Under the pieces are notes generated by a model. That model did no database searches, had not been told where the DNA came from, and saw only the letters and a program-made list of their open reading frames with translations. Position numbers and translations under genes: made by a program. DNA of 64,000 bases from Acidovorax sp. NB1 (GTDB lineage Bacteria > Pseudomonadota > Gammaproteobacteria > Burkholderiales > Burkholderiaceae_C): positions 248,001 through 312,000 of the forward strand of contig NZ_BJHU01000013.1 in NCBI RefSeq assembly GCF_005405905.1, in the 5' to 3' direction. Below are positions 8,288 to 19,227 of the stretch, piece by piece; positions within the stretch are counted from its first letter, which is position 1, and each line of letters begins with the position of its first letter.

Positions 8288-9232
8288 ATGCAACCCAGGT
8301 TTTCCTGTCACGCGCATGGCGCCTTGCTGGCAGCAGTTTTGCTGACGGGCGGGCCGCAGGTGCGCGCGCAGACCCTGGACGATCCGCCCGAGTGGGCGGA
8401 CGAGCCTCCCGTGCTGTCGCGCTGGCTGGAAGAGGGCTACGACGCCGAAGTGCGGCGCCAGCCACACCGGGCCGCGCAGCGGTACTGCGATGCCGCACGC
8501 TATGGCAGTGTGGAGGCGCAATACCGCTTGGGCCGCCTGCTGATGCGGGGGCGCGATGTGGTGCCAGACCCGGCAGCCGCCGCCACGTTGCTGGCCCTGG
8601 CGGCGCAGCGGGGCCACGAGAAGGCACGCGGCCTGGCCGAAGGCCTGGTGCCTGGTGATCAGCTGCCGGACTGCCTCACCACGGGTGATGCGCCCCGGCT
8701 GGAGGTGCGCGATTCTGCCCAGGAGGTCGTGCCCCAGGAGGTGGTGGACCGCTATGTCAGCAACCTGCCCGACGACAAGCGCCGCCACGCCGAGCTGGTG
8801 CAGCGGCTTGCACCCCGCTTCGAGGTGGATCCGCGCCTGGCGCTGGCCATCGTGCGTTCCGAATCCAACTTCCAGGCCCGCGCGCTGTCGCCTAAGAATG
8901 CGCAGGGGCTGATGCAGCTGATCCCCGAGACGGCCGAGCGTTTTGGCGTGCGCGATGTGTGGAACCCCGAGCAGAACGTGCGGGGCGGGTTGACCTACCT
9001 GCGCTGGTTGCTCGACCGTTTTGGGGGCGATGTGGCACTGGCCTCGGCCGCCTACAACGCGGGCGAGAAAGCGGTGGAGCGCCATGGCGGTGTGCCGCCT
9101 TACAGCGAGACACGCGAGTACGTGCGCCGCATTCTGGGCTTTTACCGCGCGCCGCAGCATGAGCGGCCTGGCAAGGCCACGGGGCTTGTAGCGCAGCCGG
9201 TTGCGCGCATGAAAAAACCGCCCGGGCCGTGA
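8288..9232 (+). CDS. Lytic transglycosylase (SLT domain) with Sel1-like repeats
   Basis: Cleaves peptidoglycan between MurNAc and GlcNAc. The 314-aa protein has a signal peptide (about residues 1-27, AAVLLTGGPQVRAQ), a middle section resembling Sel1 repeats (SVEAQYRLGRLLMRG), and a C-terminal SLT fold with the catalytic glutamate in VRSESNFQARALSP, then AQGLMQLIPETAERFGV and AYNAGEKAVERHGGVPPY. It is probably periplasmic. It begins at ATG 8288 after GGTTGAGGT. Its last codons overlap the terminator of the convergent dnaJ gene. Confidence 0.92.
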   Translation: MQPRFSCHAHGALLAAVLLTGGPQVRAQTLDDPPEWADEPPVLSRWLEEGYDAEVRRQPHRAAQRYCDAARYGSVEAQYRLGRLLMRGRDVVPDPAAAATLLALAAQRGHEKARGLAEGLVPGDQLPDCLTTGDAPRLEVRDSAQEVVPQEVVDRYVSNLPDDKRRHAELVQRLAPRFEVDPRLALAIVRSESNFQARALSPKNAQGLMQLIPETAERFGVRDVWNPEQNVRGGLTYLRWLLDRFGGDVALASAAYNAGEKAVERHGGVPPYSETREYVRRILGFYRAPQHERPGKATGLVAQPVARMKKPPGP

Positions 9233-9246
9233 GGCCGAGGGCGGTT
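9212..9246 (-). terminator. Terminator of grpE-dnaK-dnaJ, overlapping the 3' end of the transglycosylase gene
   Basis: Stem aaccgccc / gggcggtt (9216-9223 with 9239-9246), with an inner ggcc pairing in the loop, followed on the minus strand by six T residues (9212-9217). It begins 26 bases past the dnaJ stop and its 5' part lies within the last codons of the convergent gene. Confidence 0.85.
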
Positions 9247-9272
9247 GGCAGTCGGGCGTTGCGGTGGCCTGA

Positions 9273-10418
9273 TCAGCTGAAGAAATTCTTCAATCGGTCC
9301 GTCCAGCTCTCGCCGCTGGGCGAGTGGCGGGCGCCGCCCTTCTTGAGCGAATCTTCCAGCTCGCGCAGCAGCTTGCGCTGGTGCTCGGTCAGCTTCACAG
9401 GTGTCTCGACCGCAATGTGGCAGTACAGGTCGCCGGGGTAGCTGGCGCGCACGCCCTTGATGCCCTTGCCGCGCAGGCGGAACTGCTTGCCGGCCTGGGT
9501 GCCTTCGGGGATGTCGATGGCCGCCTTGCCCGCCAGTGTGGGCACTTCGATCTCGCCGCCCAGCGCGGCCGTGATGAAGCTCACGGGCACCTGGCAGTGC
9601 AGGTCGTCGCCGTCGCGCTCAAAGATGTCGTGCTTCTTCAGGCGGATCTCGATGTACAGGTCACCGGGTGGGCCGCCATTGGTGCCTGGTTCGCCGTTGC
9701 CGGTGGAGCGGATGCGCATGCCGTCGTCGATGCCGGCAGGGATCTTCACTTCCAGCGTCTTTTGCTTCTTGAGCTTGCCCTGGCCATGGCAGGCCGTGCA
9801 GGGCTCGGGAATGATCTTGCCCGTGCCCCGGCAGTGTGGGCAGGTTTGCTGCACGCTGAAAAAGCCCTGGCGCATCTGCACCGTGCCCGCTCCCTGGCAG
9901 GTGCCGCAGGTCTTGGCGCTGGTGCCAGGCTTGGCGCCACTGCCGTGGCAGGTGTCGCAGCTCTCCCACGAGGGGATGCGGATCTGCGCGTCCTTGCCAC
10001 GTGCGGCCTCTTCCAGCGTGATCTCCATGGCATAGCTGAGGTCGCTGCCCCGGTAGACCTGGCGGCCACCGGCACCGCGCCCACGCCCGCCCTGCTGGCC
10101 GAACATGTCGCCAAAGATGTCGCCAAAGGCCTCGGCAAACCCGCCAAAGCCCTCCGCCCCCGCGCCACCGGGGCCGCGCATGTTGGGGTCCACCCCCGCG
10201 TGGCCGTACTGGTCGTAGGCGGCCCGCTTTTGCGGGTCCGAGAGCATCTCGTAGGCCTCCTTGGCCTCCTTGAATTTCTCTTCGGCAGGCTTGGCCGCGT
10301 CACCCTGGTTGCGGTCAGGGTGGTGCTTCATCGCGAGCTTGCGATAGGCCTTCTTGATTTCTTCGTCCGAGGCGTTCTTGGGAACACCCAGGATTTCGTA
10401 AAAGTCTCTTTTCGACAT
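9273..10418 (-). CDS. dnaJ: Chaperone protein DnaJ (Hsp40)
   Basis: Co-chaperone that delivers substrates to DnaK and stimulates its ATPase. The 381-aa protein has a J-domain ([24 protein letters not shown] at about residue 33-35), a Gly/Phe-rich linker ([20 protein letters not shown]), four zinc-finger CxxCxGxG repeats ([38 protein letters not shown]) and the C-terminal substrate domains. The start at 10418 ([10 protein letters not shown]) was chosen over an in-frame upstream ATG at 10457 because it begins the conserved J-domain. It lies 86 bases after dnaK. Confidence 0.97.
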   Translation of the reverse strand: MSKRDFYEILGVPKNASDEEIKKAYRKLAMKHHPDRNQGDAAKPAEEKFKEAKEAYEMLSDPQKRAAYDQYGHAGVDPNMRGPGGAGAEGFGGFAEAFGDIFGDMFGQQGGRGRGAGGRQVYRGSDLSYAMEITLEEAARGKDAQIRIPSWESCDTCHGSGAKPGTSAKTCGTCQGAGTVQMRQGFFSVQQTCPHCRGTGKIIPEPCTACHGQGKLKKQKTLEVKIPAGIDDGMRIRSTGNGEPGTNGGPPGDLYIEIRLKKHDIFERDGDDLHCQVPVSFITAALGGEIEVPTLAGKAAIDIPEGTQAGKQFRLRGKGIKGVRASYPGDLYCHIAVETPVKLTEHQRKLLRELEDSLKKGGARHSPSGESWTDRLKNFFS

Positions 10419-10504
10419 GGTGATCTGCGGTCCGGTTGGAACAGGAACGCCGCGCAAGCACCGTCAACGGCACCGCGCGGCGGCTGGGATCAACGGGAAG
10501 GTGT

Positions 10505-12457
<1,953 letters not shown>

Positions 12458-12551
12458 GATTTTTCTCCGAATGCTTGAATGGTTTGGATGGCTAGTAACT
12501 TGTGGATAACTCGTGGGGGTTCAAGTCATCCGTGCTGATTTATTTGAAGAT

Positions 12552-13103
12552 TTACTTCGGGGCCGTGACGGTGACCAGGGCCGGGCGCAGCACGCGCTCG
12601 GCAATCACATAGCCCTTTTGCAGCACGGCCACGACGGTGTTGGCCTCTTGCTCGGCGGGCACCACGCTGATGGCCTGGTGCTGGTGCGGGTCGAACTTGG
12701 CGCCGGCGGCGGGGTTGATGGCGATCACCTTGTTGCGCTCCAGGGCCGAGGTCAGCTGGCGCAGGGTGGCGTCAGCGCCTTCGCGCAGCTGCTGGGGCGT
12801 GGCCTCCTTGATGGCCAGGGCAGCGTCCAGGCTGTCGGCCACGGGCAGCAGGCTTTCGGCAAAGCTCTCGATGCCGAACTTGCGGGCCTTGGCCACTTCG
12901 TCGTCGGCACGGCGGCGGGCATTCTCGGCCTCGGCCTTGGCACGCAGGAACTGGTCGGCCAGGTCGGCACTCTTGGCCTTCAGCTCGGCCAGCTCGCCCT
13001 GCAGGCGGGCCAGCTCGTCGGAGGCGTGGGCAGCCATGGCGGCTTCGACTTCTTCGGGGGCGGGGGCGCTCTGGGGCGGGGTGGTTTGGCTGTGGTCTGA
13101 CAT
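12552..13103 (-). CDS. grpE: Nucleotide exchange factor GrpE
   Basis: Releases ADP from DnaK. A 183-aa protein with a disordered acidic N-terminus, a long coiled coil ([37 protein letters not shown], in pieces across residues 28-65) and the C-terminal beta domain with [20 protein letters not shown] and [21 protein letters not shown], which is the family signature. The start at 13103 (MSDHSQTTP) was preferred over an upstream in-frame ATG at 13160, since that extension would run through the heat-shock promoter. Confidence 0.96.
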   Translation of the reverse strand: MSDHSQTTPPQSAPAPEEVEAAMAAHASDELARLQGELAELKAKSADLADQFLRAKAEAENARRRADDEVAKARKFGIESFAESLLPVADSLDAALAIKEATPQQLREGADATLRQLTSALERNKVIAINPAAGAKFDPHQHQAISVVPAEQEANTVVAVLQKGYVIAERVLRPALVTVTAPK

Positions 13104-13140
13104 GTCTTGGTCTGAAGGTGAATGAAACAGTACGCGCGGG

Positions 13141-13168
13141 AGTTGGGGGCATGCCACCACAAATCAAG
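13141..13168 (-). promoter_or_regulatory. Sigma-32 type heat-shock promoter of grpE-dnaK-dnaJ
   Basis: On the minus strand CTTGATT (13168-13162) is followed after 13 bases by CCCCAACT (13148-13141), close to the sigma-32 consensus CTTGAAA-N13/14-CCCCATNT. It lies 38 bases before grpE, at the head of the chaperone operon. Confidence 0.65.
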
Positions 13169-13315
13169 GTCTGCACCAGGGATTTGTCTTTTGGGGCCCT
13201 GCATGCAGCGCGCGGCGGTGGTAAGCATGTCGGCCCAACCCCGGGTTTTGCAAGGGTGGAGTGCCCTTTGGGCCTGCACTTGCGCCGTGCTGGGCGGGGC
13301 TTGCCGCGTGCAGAG

Positions 13316-13344
13316 TGTACAAGCGGCAGCGGCCGGGCTATAAT
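13316..13344 (+). promoter_or_regulatory. Sigma-70 promoter of the rpsF operon
   Basis: A perfect TATAAT at 13339-13344 with TGTACA (13316-13321) 17 bases upstream. It precedes rpsF by 65 bases and points away from grpE; the 306-base divergent region holds only these two promoters. Confidence 0.7.
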
Positions 13345-13409
13345 CGCAGGCTTTCCCTTGCCACACCACTTCTAGACGCGGTGGGTGGTCTCACCCAAAA
13401 GGAGTTTGC

Positions 13410-13799
13410 ATGCGTCATTACGAAATCATTTTGTTGATCCATCCGGATCAAAGCGAACAAGTTCCAGCCATGCTGGAGCGCTACAAGGGCATGATCACCG
13501 CTGGCGGTGGCAAGGTGCACCGTGTGGAAGACTGGGGCCGTCGTCAACTGGCGTACCTGATCAACAAGCTGGCCAAAGCCCACTACCTGTGCGTGAACAT
13601 CGAAGCCGACCAGGCTGTGATGGCTGAACTGGAGCACGCCTTCAAGTTCAACGACGCCGTGCTGCGCCACCTGACGGTTCAGAAGAAGAAGGCCGACACG
13701 GGCCCATCTTCCATGATGAAGACCGTCGAGCGCGAAGAAGCCCGCAAGGCCAGCCAAGCGGAATACGCAGCTGCCGGCGGTGAGCGCGGCGAGCGCTGA
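13410..13799 (+). CDS. rpsF: 30S ribosomal protein S6
   Basis: A 129-aa ribosomal protein, starting [19 protein letters not shown], with [28 protein letters not shown] (seen in parts) typical of S6, and a C-terminal charged tail. AAGGAG precedes the start. It is the first gene of rpsF-priB-rpsR-rplI. Confidence 0.97.
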   Translation: MRHYEIILLIHPDQSEQVPAMLERYKGMITAGGGKVHRVEDWGRRQLAYLINKLAKAHYLCVNIEADQAVMAELEHAFKFNDAVLRHLTVQKKKADTGPSSMMKTVEREEARKASQAEYAAAGGERGER

Positions 13800-13815
13800 T
13801 CCATCACTCTTTGGA

Positions 13816-14106
13816 GTGGAGAACCGCGTTGTCCTGACCGCCTGTATCGCAGAGGCTGAACCCCTGCGCTACACCCCCGCCGGATTGCCTGCCATCACCC
13901 TGCGTCTCGAACACGAGTCCCAGCAAACTGAGGCAGACCATCCCCGCGAAGTCAGGGCAGCCATGAAAGCCGTTGCCTTTGGTGCAATGGCCGAGCGGCT
14001 GGCAAGGCAAAACATCGGAAGTCTCTGGACTTTTCATGGATTTCTGGCTAACCAGCGCAATGGCAAGACTGCAGTGCTCCACATCCAGGATATTCAACAA
14101 AATTAA
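13816..14106 (+). CDS. priB: Primosomal replication protein N (PriB)
   Basis: A single-stranded-DNA-binding OB-fold protein that helps restart stalled forks with PriA and DnaT. The conserved part is [20 protein letters not shown], then [14 protein letters not shown] and a C-terminal HIQDIQQN. It lies in its standard place between rpsF and rpsR. The start is uncertain: GTG at 13816 begins the conserved domain (96 aa), while an in-frame GTG at 13780 would overlap rpsF by 20 bases (108 aa). Neither has a clear ribosome-binding site, so translational coupling to rpsF is likely. Confidence 0.87.
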   Translation: MENRVVLTACIAEAEPLRYTPAGLPAITLRLEHESQQTEADHPREVRAAMKAVAFGAMAERLARQNIGSLWTFHGFLANQRNGKTAVLHIQDIQQN

Positions 14107-14123
14107 TTTTCAAGGGGTCCGCA

Positions 14124-14405
14124 ATGGCCACGTTCAAGAAGTTCAACAAAGACAAGCGCCCAAAGCGCAACACCCAGTCCCTGCTGTTCAAGCGCAAGCG
14201 CTTCTGCCGCTTCACGGTGACGGGCGTTGAAGAAATCGACTACAAGGATGTCGATACGCTGCGCGATTTCATCGCCGAAAACGGCAAGATCATCCCCGCG
14301 CGCCTGACCGGCACGCGCGCTATCTTCCAGCGTCAGCTGAACACCGCCATCAAGCGCGCCCGCTTCCTGGCCCTGGTGCCTTACAGCGACCAGCACAAGA
14401 TCTAA
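14124..14405 (+). CDS. rpsR: 30S ribosomal protein S18
   Basis: A 93-aa basic protein with [42 protein letters not shown] and the C-terminal [16 protein letters not shown], all standard for S18. It has a clear AAGGGG Shine-Dalgarno site and lies 17 bases after priB. Confidence 0.97.
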   Translation: MATFKKFNKDKRPKRNTQSLLFKRKRFCRFTVTGVEEIDYKDVDTLRDFIAENGKIIPARLTGTRAIFQRQLNTAIKRARFLALVPYSDQHKI

Positions 14406-14417
14406 GGAGCACAACCC

Positions 14418-14870
14418 ATGCAAATCATTCTGCTCGACAAGGTTGTGAACCTCGGCAACCTCGGTGAAATCGTCAAGGTCAAGGACGGCTACGCCCGCAA
14501 CTTCCTGATCCCTTCGGGCCGTGCACGCCGTGCCACCGAAGCTGCCAAGGCAGAGTTCGAAGCCAAGCGCGCTGAACTCGAAAAGGCTGCTGCCGCCAAG
14601 CTGGCAGAAGCCCAAGCCCAAGGCGAAAAGCTGGCTGGCACCACCGTCAAGCTGACCCAAAAGGCGGGCGTGGACGGCCGCCTGTTCGGTTCCGTGACCA
14701 ACCATGACATCGCCGAAGAGCTGAACAAGCTGGGCTACAAGGTTGCCAAGGCCCAGATCCGCCTGCCCAACGGCCCCATCAAGGTCGTGAGCGAAAGCGC
14801 TGTGAACGTGGCTCTGCACACCGATGTGGTGGTGGAAGTCAACGTGTCGGTCTACGGCGAAACCGCTTGA
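14418..14870 (+). CDS. rplI: 50S ribosomal protein L9
   Basis: A 150-aa protein starting [20 protein letters not shown], with the [19 protein letters not shown] signature, a long helical connector rich in Ala/Glu/Lys and a C-terminal rRNA-binding domain. Preceded by AAGGAG, 12 bases after rpsR, and followed by a strong terminator. Confidence 0.97.
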   Translation: MQIILLDKVVNLGNLGEIVKVKDGYARNFLIPSGRARRATEAAKAEFEAKRAELEKAAAAKLAEAQAQGEKLAGTTVKLTQKAGVDGRLFGSVTNHDIAEELNKLGYKVAKAQIRLPNGPIKVVSESAVNVALHTDVVVEVNVSVYGETA

Positions 14871-14904
14871 TCGACAGCGCGTAGATAATCTGCGCGACTC
14901 GCTG

Positions 14905-14936
14905 CGAAAGCCGCCTCCGGGCGGCTTTCGTGTTTT
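14905..14936 (+). terminator. Rho-independent terminator of the rpsF-rplI operon
   Basis: An 11-bp perfect stem cgaaagccgcc / ggcggctttcg (14905-14915 with 14920-14930), tetraloop tccg, followed by tgtttt. It lies 35 bases after the rplI stop. Confidence 0.9.
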
Positions 14937-15061
14937 CGATCGGGGCATTTGTACAGGGTTGCCCACCGGTCATCCACAGATTGTCCCAAGGCTTATCCAT
15001 CCAGGCCGCCGCCCCGTGGTCCATGGGGTGGCCTGTTTTCAGACCTGTCCCGGAGAAATCC

Positions 15062-16486
15062 ATGTCCGCTGTTTTCCCTCCGCTCGATGAACAGGGCTCG
15101 CTGCCATCCCCCAGCGAGGATCAGGAAATCGCCAAGCTGCGCACGCCGCCGCATTCCATTGAGGCCGAGTCCAGCGTGTTGGGCGGTCTGCTGCTGGACA
15201 ACAACGCTTGGGACCGTGTGGGAGACCTGCTCAAGGAAGGCGACTTCTACCGCTACGAACACCAGGCCATCTATGCGGCCATCGGCGCACTGATCAACGC
15301 CAGCAAGCCTGCCGACGTGATCACGGTGTTTGAGCAGCTCAAGAACCAGGGCAAGGCCCAGGAGATGGGCGGGCTCACCTACCTGAACAATCTGGCGCAG
15401 TACGTTCCGAGCGCCACCAACATCCGCCGTTACGCGGAGATCGTGCGCGAGCGGGCCATCCTGCGCAAGCTGGTCACGGCCAGCGACGAGATATCCACCA
15501 ACGCCTTCAACCCACAAGGCAAGACGGTGGAGCGGATCCTGGACGAAGCCGAGGCCAAGATCTTCGCCATTGGCGAAGAGGGGTCGCGCAACAAGCAGGG
15601 TTTTCAGTCGCTCGATAATCTGGTGATCGACCTGCTCGACAAGGTGCAGGAGATGGCCGACAACCCGGCCGACGTGACCGGTGTACCCACCGGTTTTGCG
15701 GACCTGGACCGCATGACTTCGGGCCTGCAGGCGGGGGACATGATCGTGCTGGCGGCCCGCCCCTCCATGGGCAAGACCTCGTTTGCCGTGAACATCGCCG
15801 AGCATGTGGCCCTCAACGAAGGCCTGCCGGTCGCCATCTTCTCCATGGAAATGGGTGCTGCCCAGTTGGCGGTGCGTATCGTGGGCTCGATCGGTCGGGT
15901 GAACCAAGGCAACCTGCGCACAGGCAAACTCACGGATGATGAATGGCCGCGCCTGACCGAGGCCATCGAACGCTTGCGCACCGTCTCGCTGCACATCGAC
16001 GAGACCCCGGGCCTTTCCCCCGGCGAGCTGCGCGCCAACGCACGGCGCCTTGCACGCCAGTGTGGCAAGCTGGGCCTGATTGTGGTGGACTATCTGCAGC
16101 TCATGAGCGGCTCGGGTTCGGCAGCAAGCTCGGACAACCGGGCCACCGAGCTGGGCGAAATCTCCCGGGGCCTCAAGATGCTGGCTAAGGAGCTGCAGTG
16201 CCCGGTGATCGCGCTTTCCCAGCTCAACCGCTCGGTGGAGCAGCGCACCGACAAGCGCCCCATGATGTCCGACCTGCGCGAATCGGGCGCTATCGAGCAG
16301 GACGCGGACATCATCATGTTCATTTACCGCGACGACTACTACAACAAGGACAGCAAGGAGCCCAACGTGGCCGAGGTCATCATCGGCAAGCAGCGTAACG
16401 GCCCGACGGGGACCGTGAAGCTGTTCTTCCAGAAGAACCAGACCCGCTTCGAAAACCTAGCCATGGGCGGCGGCGACGATTACTGA
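15062..16486 (+). CDS. dnaB: Replicative DNA helicase DnaB
   Basis: The hexameric helicase of the replication fork, 474 aa. The N-terminal domain starts at LRTPPHSIEAESSVLGGLLLD; the RecA-like motor has Walker A ARPSMGKTSFA (about residues 230-240), Walker B LIVVDYLQLM, the helicase motif ALSQLNRSVEQR and SDLRESGAIEQDADIIMF. There is no intein. The start at 15062 was chosen because GGAG precedes it; the frame is open further upstream but runs into the preceding terminator. It probably has its own promoter in 14937-15061. Confidence 0.97.
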   Translation: MSAVFPPLDEQGSLPSPSEDQEIAKLRTPPHSIEAESSVLGGLLLDNNAWDRVGDLLKEGDFYRYEHQAIYAAIGALINASKPADVITVFEQLKNQGKAQEMGGLTYLNNLAQYVPSATNIRRYAEIVRERAILRKLVTASDEISTNAFNPQGKTVERILDEAEAKIFAIGEEGSRNKQGFQSLDNLVIDLLDKVQEMADNPADVTGVPTGFADLDRMTSGLQAGDMIVLAARPSMGKTSFAVNIAEHVALNEGLPVAIFSMEMGAAQLAVRIVGSIGRVNQGNLRTGKLTDDEWPRLTEAIERLRTVSLHIDETPGLSPGELRANARRLARQCGKLGLIVVDYLQLMSGSGSAASSDNRATELGEISRGLKMLAKELQCPVIALSQLNRSVEQRTDKRPMMSDLRESGAIEQDADIIMFIYRDDYYNKDSKEPNVAEVIIGKQRNGPTGTVKLFFQKNQTRFENLAMGGGDDY

Positions 16487-16512
16487 CGCGCGGAAATCGA
16501 TCTCCAAAAATG

Positions 16513-16543
16513 AAAAGGCCCCTGCCATCGGCAGGGGCCTTTT
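16513..16543. terminator. Bidirectional terminator between dnaB and the PIN-PhoH gene
   Basis: A 14-bp perfect stem aaaaggcccctgcc / ggcaggggcctttt around the loop atc (16513-16526 with 16530-16543). It has A/T tracts on both sides and can end both converging transcripts. Confidence 0.92.
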
Positions 16544-16559
16544 GCTTTTCTGTCCGAGA

Positions 16560-18314
16560 TCAGAGCACTTCGCTGGCAAAGTCCGCCAGGCGCGAGCGCT
16601 CACCCCGTGCCAGCGTGATGTGTCCGCTGTGTGGCCAGCCCTTGAAGCGGTCCACTGCATAGGTCAGGCCCGAGGAGCCTTCGGTCAGGTAGGGGGTGTC
16701 GATCTGCGCCAGGTTGCCCATGCAGATGATCTTGGTGCCCGGGCCGGCACGGGTGATCAGGGTCTTCATCTGTTTTGGGGTCAGGTTTTGAGCCTCATCA
16801 ATGATCACGTACTTGTTCAGGAAGGTGCGTCCGCGCATGAAGTTCATGCTCTTGATCTTGATGCGGCTACGGATCAGCTCGTTGGTGGCCGCGCGGCCCC
16901 ATTCGCCCGCATTGCCACCGTCGCCCTTGGCCAGAAACTCCAGGTTGTCGTCCAGAGCGCCCATCCAGGGGCCCATCTTTTCTTCCTCGGTGCCGGGCAG
17001 GAAGCCGATGTCTTCGCCCACGCTTACCGTGGCGCGGGTCATGATGATCTCGGTGTAGCGGCGGTCGTCCAGCACCTGGGTAAGGCCTGCGGCCAGGGCC
17101 AGCAGGGTCTTGCCGGTGCCGGCCGTGCCGGTCAGGGTCACGAAGTCGATCTCCGGGTCCATGAGCAGGTTCATGGCGTAGTTTTGCTCGCGGTTGCGCG
17201 TGGTCACTCCCCACACCGCATTTTTGGCAGAGCCGTAGTCCTTGAGCGTCTGCAGCACCGCCGTTTTTTCGCGGATCTCGCTCACGCGTGCAAACAGGCT
17301 TGGCTCGCCAGGGGCCTCGAAGTACACGAACTGGTTGATCATCAGCTGCGGCACGATGGGCCCGCCGATGCGGTAGTAGGTGTGGGCGCCGCTCTGCCAG
17401 CTTTCCACGTTCTTGCCGCTCTTGGCCCAGAAGTCGGGTGGCAGGGCCAGTACGCCTGCGTAGAGCAGGTCGCCGTCTTCCAGCGTCTTGTCGTTCTGGT
17501 AGTCCTCAGCGTTCAGGCCCAGGGCGCGGGCCTTGACGCGCATGTTGATGTCCTTGGACACCAGCACCACCTCGCGCGGCGCATGCAGCTTGCGCAAGGC
17601 TTCCACCACGCCCAGGATCTGGTTGTCGGCCTTGCCGGGTGGCAAGCTGGTGGGCAGGCTGTAGTCCAGCGGCACCGTCTGGAAGAACAGGTGGCCGCCC
17701 GCAGCACGCTGGCCGGTGGAGTCGAGCTTCAGGCCCTTGGCCATGTCGGCGCCCTGGGCGGCAGCCAGCGCATCCAGCGTGCGGCTGGCTTGGCGGCCAT
17801 TGCGGGCGACTTCGGTCATGCCCTTCTTGTGGCCGTCCAGTTCCTCCAGCACGATCATCGGCAGGAAGATGTCGTGCTCTTCGAAGCGGAAGAGGCTGGT
17901 CGGGTCGTGCAGCAGCACATTGGTGTCCAGCACGAAGAGCTTGGTCGGGCCTTGCGGTGCGGCTTTCTTGCCCCGTGGTGCCGGGGCAGGTGCTGCAGCG
18001 CTGGGGCTTATGGCCGCGGTGGTGGTGCGGGCCTTGCGCGCGCCTGTCGCGCGGGCGGCGGGCGATGCTGCAGGCTCGGGAGTGCGGGCCAGACTCTCTG
18101 CCGAGACCAGAGGAGTGGCGACCAGGGCGATGGGCGCCAGCGGCGCTGAGTTGCCTGTTTTGCGCCCGGCACGGGCCGATGGGGTGGTTGCCCGCACGGG
18201 TGCGGCAACGGGTTCATTGGCGGAGGTGGGTGACACCCGTGGACGGGCCGTGACTTCAAAGGCTTCGGGCGCGAGGAGTGCAGCGCGCCGGCTGGGGGCG
18301 GGGGGCAGGGGCAT
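16560..18314 (-). CDS. PIN domain-PhoH ATPase fusion protein (PhoH2/YlaK type)
   Basis: A 584-aa protein with three parts. Residues 1 to about 120 are low-complexity, rich in Ala, Pro, Arg and Thr. Then comes a PIN nuclease domain (KLFVLDTNVLLHDPTSLFRF, VLEELDGHKKGMTEVA, VVLVSKDINMRVKARALG), and a PhoH ATPase with Walker A LTGTAGTGKTLLALAAG and Walker B KYVIIDEAQNLTP. Family members studied elsewhere are RNA helicase/RNase proteins; this role is by homology. The low-complexity leader is longer than in most relatives. It is transcribed toward dnaB. Confidence 0.88.
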   Translation of the reverse strand: MPLPPAPSRRAALLAPEAFEVTARPRVSPTSANEPVAAPVRATTPSARAGRKTGNSAPLAPIALVATPLVSAESLARTPEPAASPAARATGARKARTTTAAISPSAAAPAPAPRGKKAAPQGPTKLFVLDTNVLLHDPTSLFRFEEHDIFLPMIVLEELDGHKKGMTEVARNGRQASRTLDALAAAQGADMAKGLKLDSTGQRAAGGHLFFQTVPLDYSLPTSLPPGKADNQILGVVEALRKLHAPREVVLVSKDINMRVKARALGLNAEDYQNDKTLEDGDLLYAGVLALPPDFWAKSGKNVESWQSGAHTYYRIGGPIVPQLMINQFVYFEAPGEPSLFARVSEIREKTAVLQTLKDYGSAKNAVWGVTTRNREQNYAMNLLMDPEIDFVTLTGTAGTGKTLLALAAGLTQVLDDRRYTEIIMTRATVSVGEDIGFLPGTEEEKMGPWMGALDDNLEFLAKGDGGNAGEWGRAATNELIRSRIKIKSMNFMRGRTFLNKYVIIDEAQNLTPKQMKTLITRAGPGTKIICMGNLAQIDTPYLTEGSSGLTYAVDRFKGWPHSGHITLARGERSRLADFASEVL

Positions 18315-18361
18315 GGTGGCAGGGCCTCGGTCGGTAAAGGAAGAAAGACGGGTCAGAAAGC

Positions 18362-18393
18362 AAAAAGCCGCCTGGAGGCCGAGGCGGCTTTTT
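18362..18393. terminator. Terminator downstream of bcp
   Basis: A 12-bp perfect stem aaaaagccgcct / aggcggcttttt (18362-18373 with 18382-18393) with an 8-base loop. It acts on bcp transcripts (minus strand) and separates bcp from the PIN-PhoH gene. Confidence 0.85.
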
Positions 18394-18528
18394 GGGGTGG
18401 GGCAAACGTCGCGATAACCAGGGGCATAAATCCATTATGCCTACTCTGGATGTCTTGCCGGGGCAAAACCAGTGGGGTGTCGCGTCGATGCTCCAGCGGC
18501 TTGATCCGGGCGCGAAGGCTGTGGAGGA

Positions 18529-19014
18529 TCAGGCGGCCTTTTTCAGGGCCTTGATGGATTTCACGGTCTTGAGGACTTCGTCCACATGGCCGGGCACCTT
18601 GAGGCCGCGCCACTCTTGCACCAGCAGGCCGTCGGGGCCGATCAGGAAGGTGCTGCGCTCGATGCCCTTGACCTTCTTGCCGTACATGATCTTGTTCTTG
18701 ACCACGCCGAACATGTGGCACATCTTCTCTTCGGTGTCGGCGATCAGCTCGAAAGGCAGTTCCAGCTTTTCCTTGAAGTCGTCATGCGACTTCATGTTGT
18801 CGCGCGACACGCCGAACACGGCGGCGCCAGCCTTCACGAAATCCTTGTACTTGTCGCGAAACTGCATGGCCTCCGTGGTGCAGCCAGGCGTGTTGTCCTT
18901 GGGATAGAAGTACAGAACCAGAATTTGGCCAAGGTGGGAGGTGTTGGAGACCTTGATTCCACCGGTCGCGTTGGCTTCAAATTCAGGGAGGGGTTTGTTG
19001 ACAACGATCGCCAT
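18529..19014 (-). CDS. bcp: Thioredoxin-dependent peroxiredoxin (BCP/PrxQ type)
   Basis: Reduces hydrogen and organic peroxides. A 161-aa thioredoxin-fold protein with VLYFYPKDNTPGCTTEAMQF; Cys45 is the peroxidatic residue. The resolving position found in many PrxQ proteins five residues later is not Cys here (Met50), so it may be a one-Cys type; another Cys lies at residue 99. GIERSTFLIGPDGLLVQEWR is a conserved C-terminal stretch. It is followed by a strong terminator. Confidence 0.93.
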   Translation of the reverse strand: MAIVVNKPLPEFEANATGGIKVSNTSHLGQILVLYFYPKDNTPGCTTEAMQFRDKYKDFVKAGAAVFGVSRDNMKSHDDFKEKLELPFELIADTEEKMCHMFGVVKNKIMYGKKVKGIERSTFLIGPDGLLVQEWRGLKVPGHVDEVLKTVKSIKALKKAA

Positions 19015-19227
19015 ATCACTTCAATCTCTCAGGATGTAGTCGTTGGTAAGCCGGGGGAATGGGGTGTGTTATTGCTCTTGGTGGTGCCCCCGACCGCAAC
19101 CGGTGATTTTACCCCGAAATCGATTGCCGGCCAAATGTAAGACTGTGTGTCTTGCCTTTGGTGGCGCGCACTTTTGCAAGGCTTTGCATAGGTTCTGCGC
19201 GCCTGGCGCGGGGGCTGCGGGCGGCCC

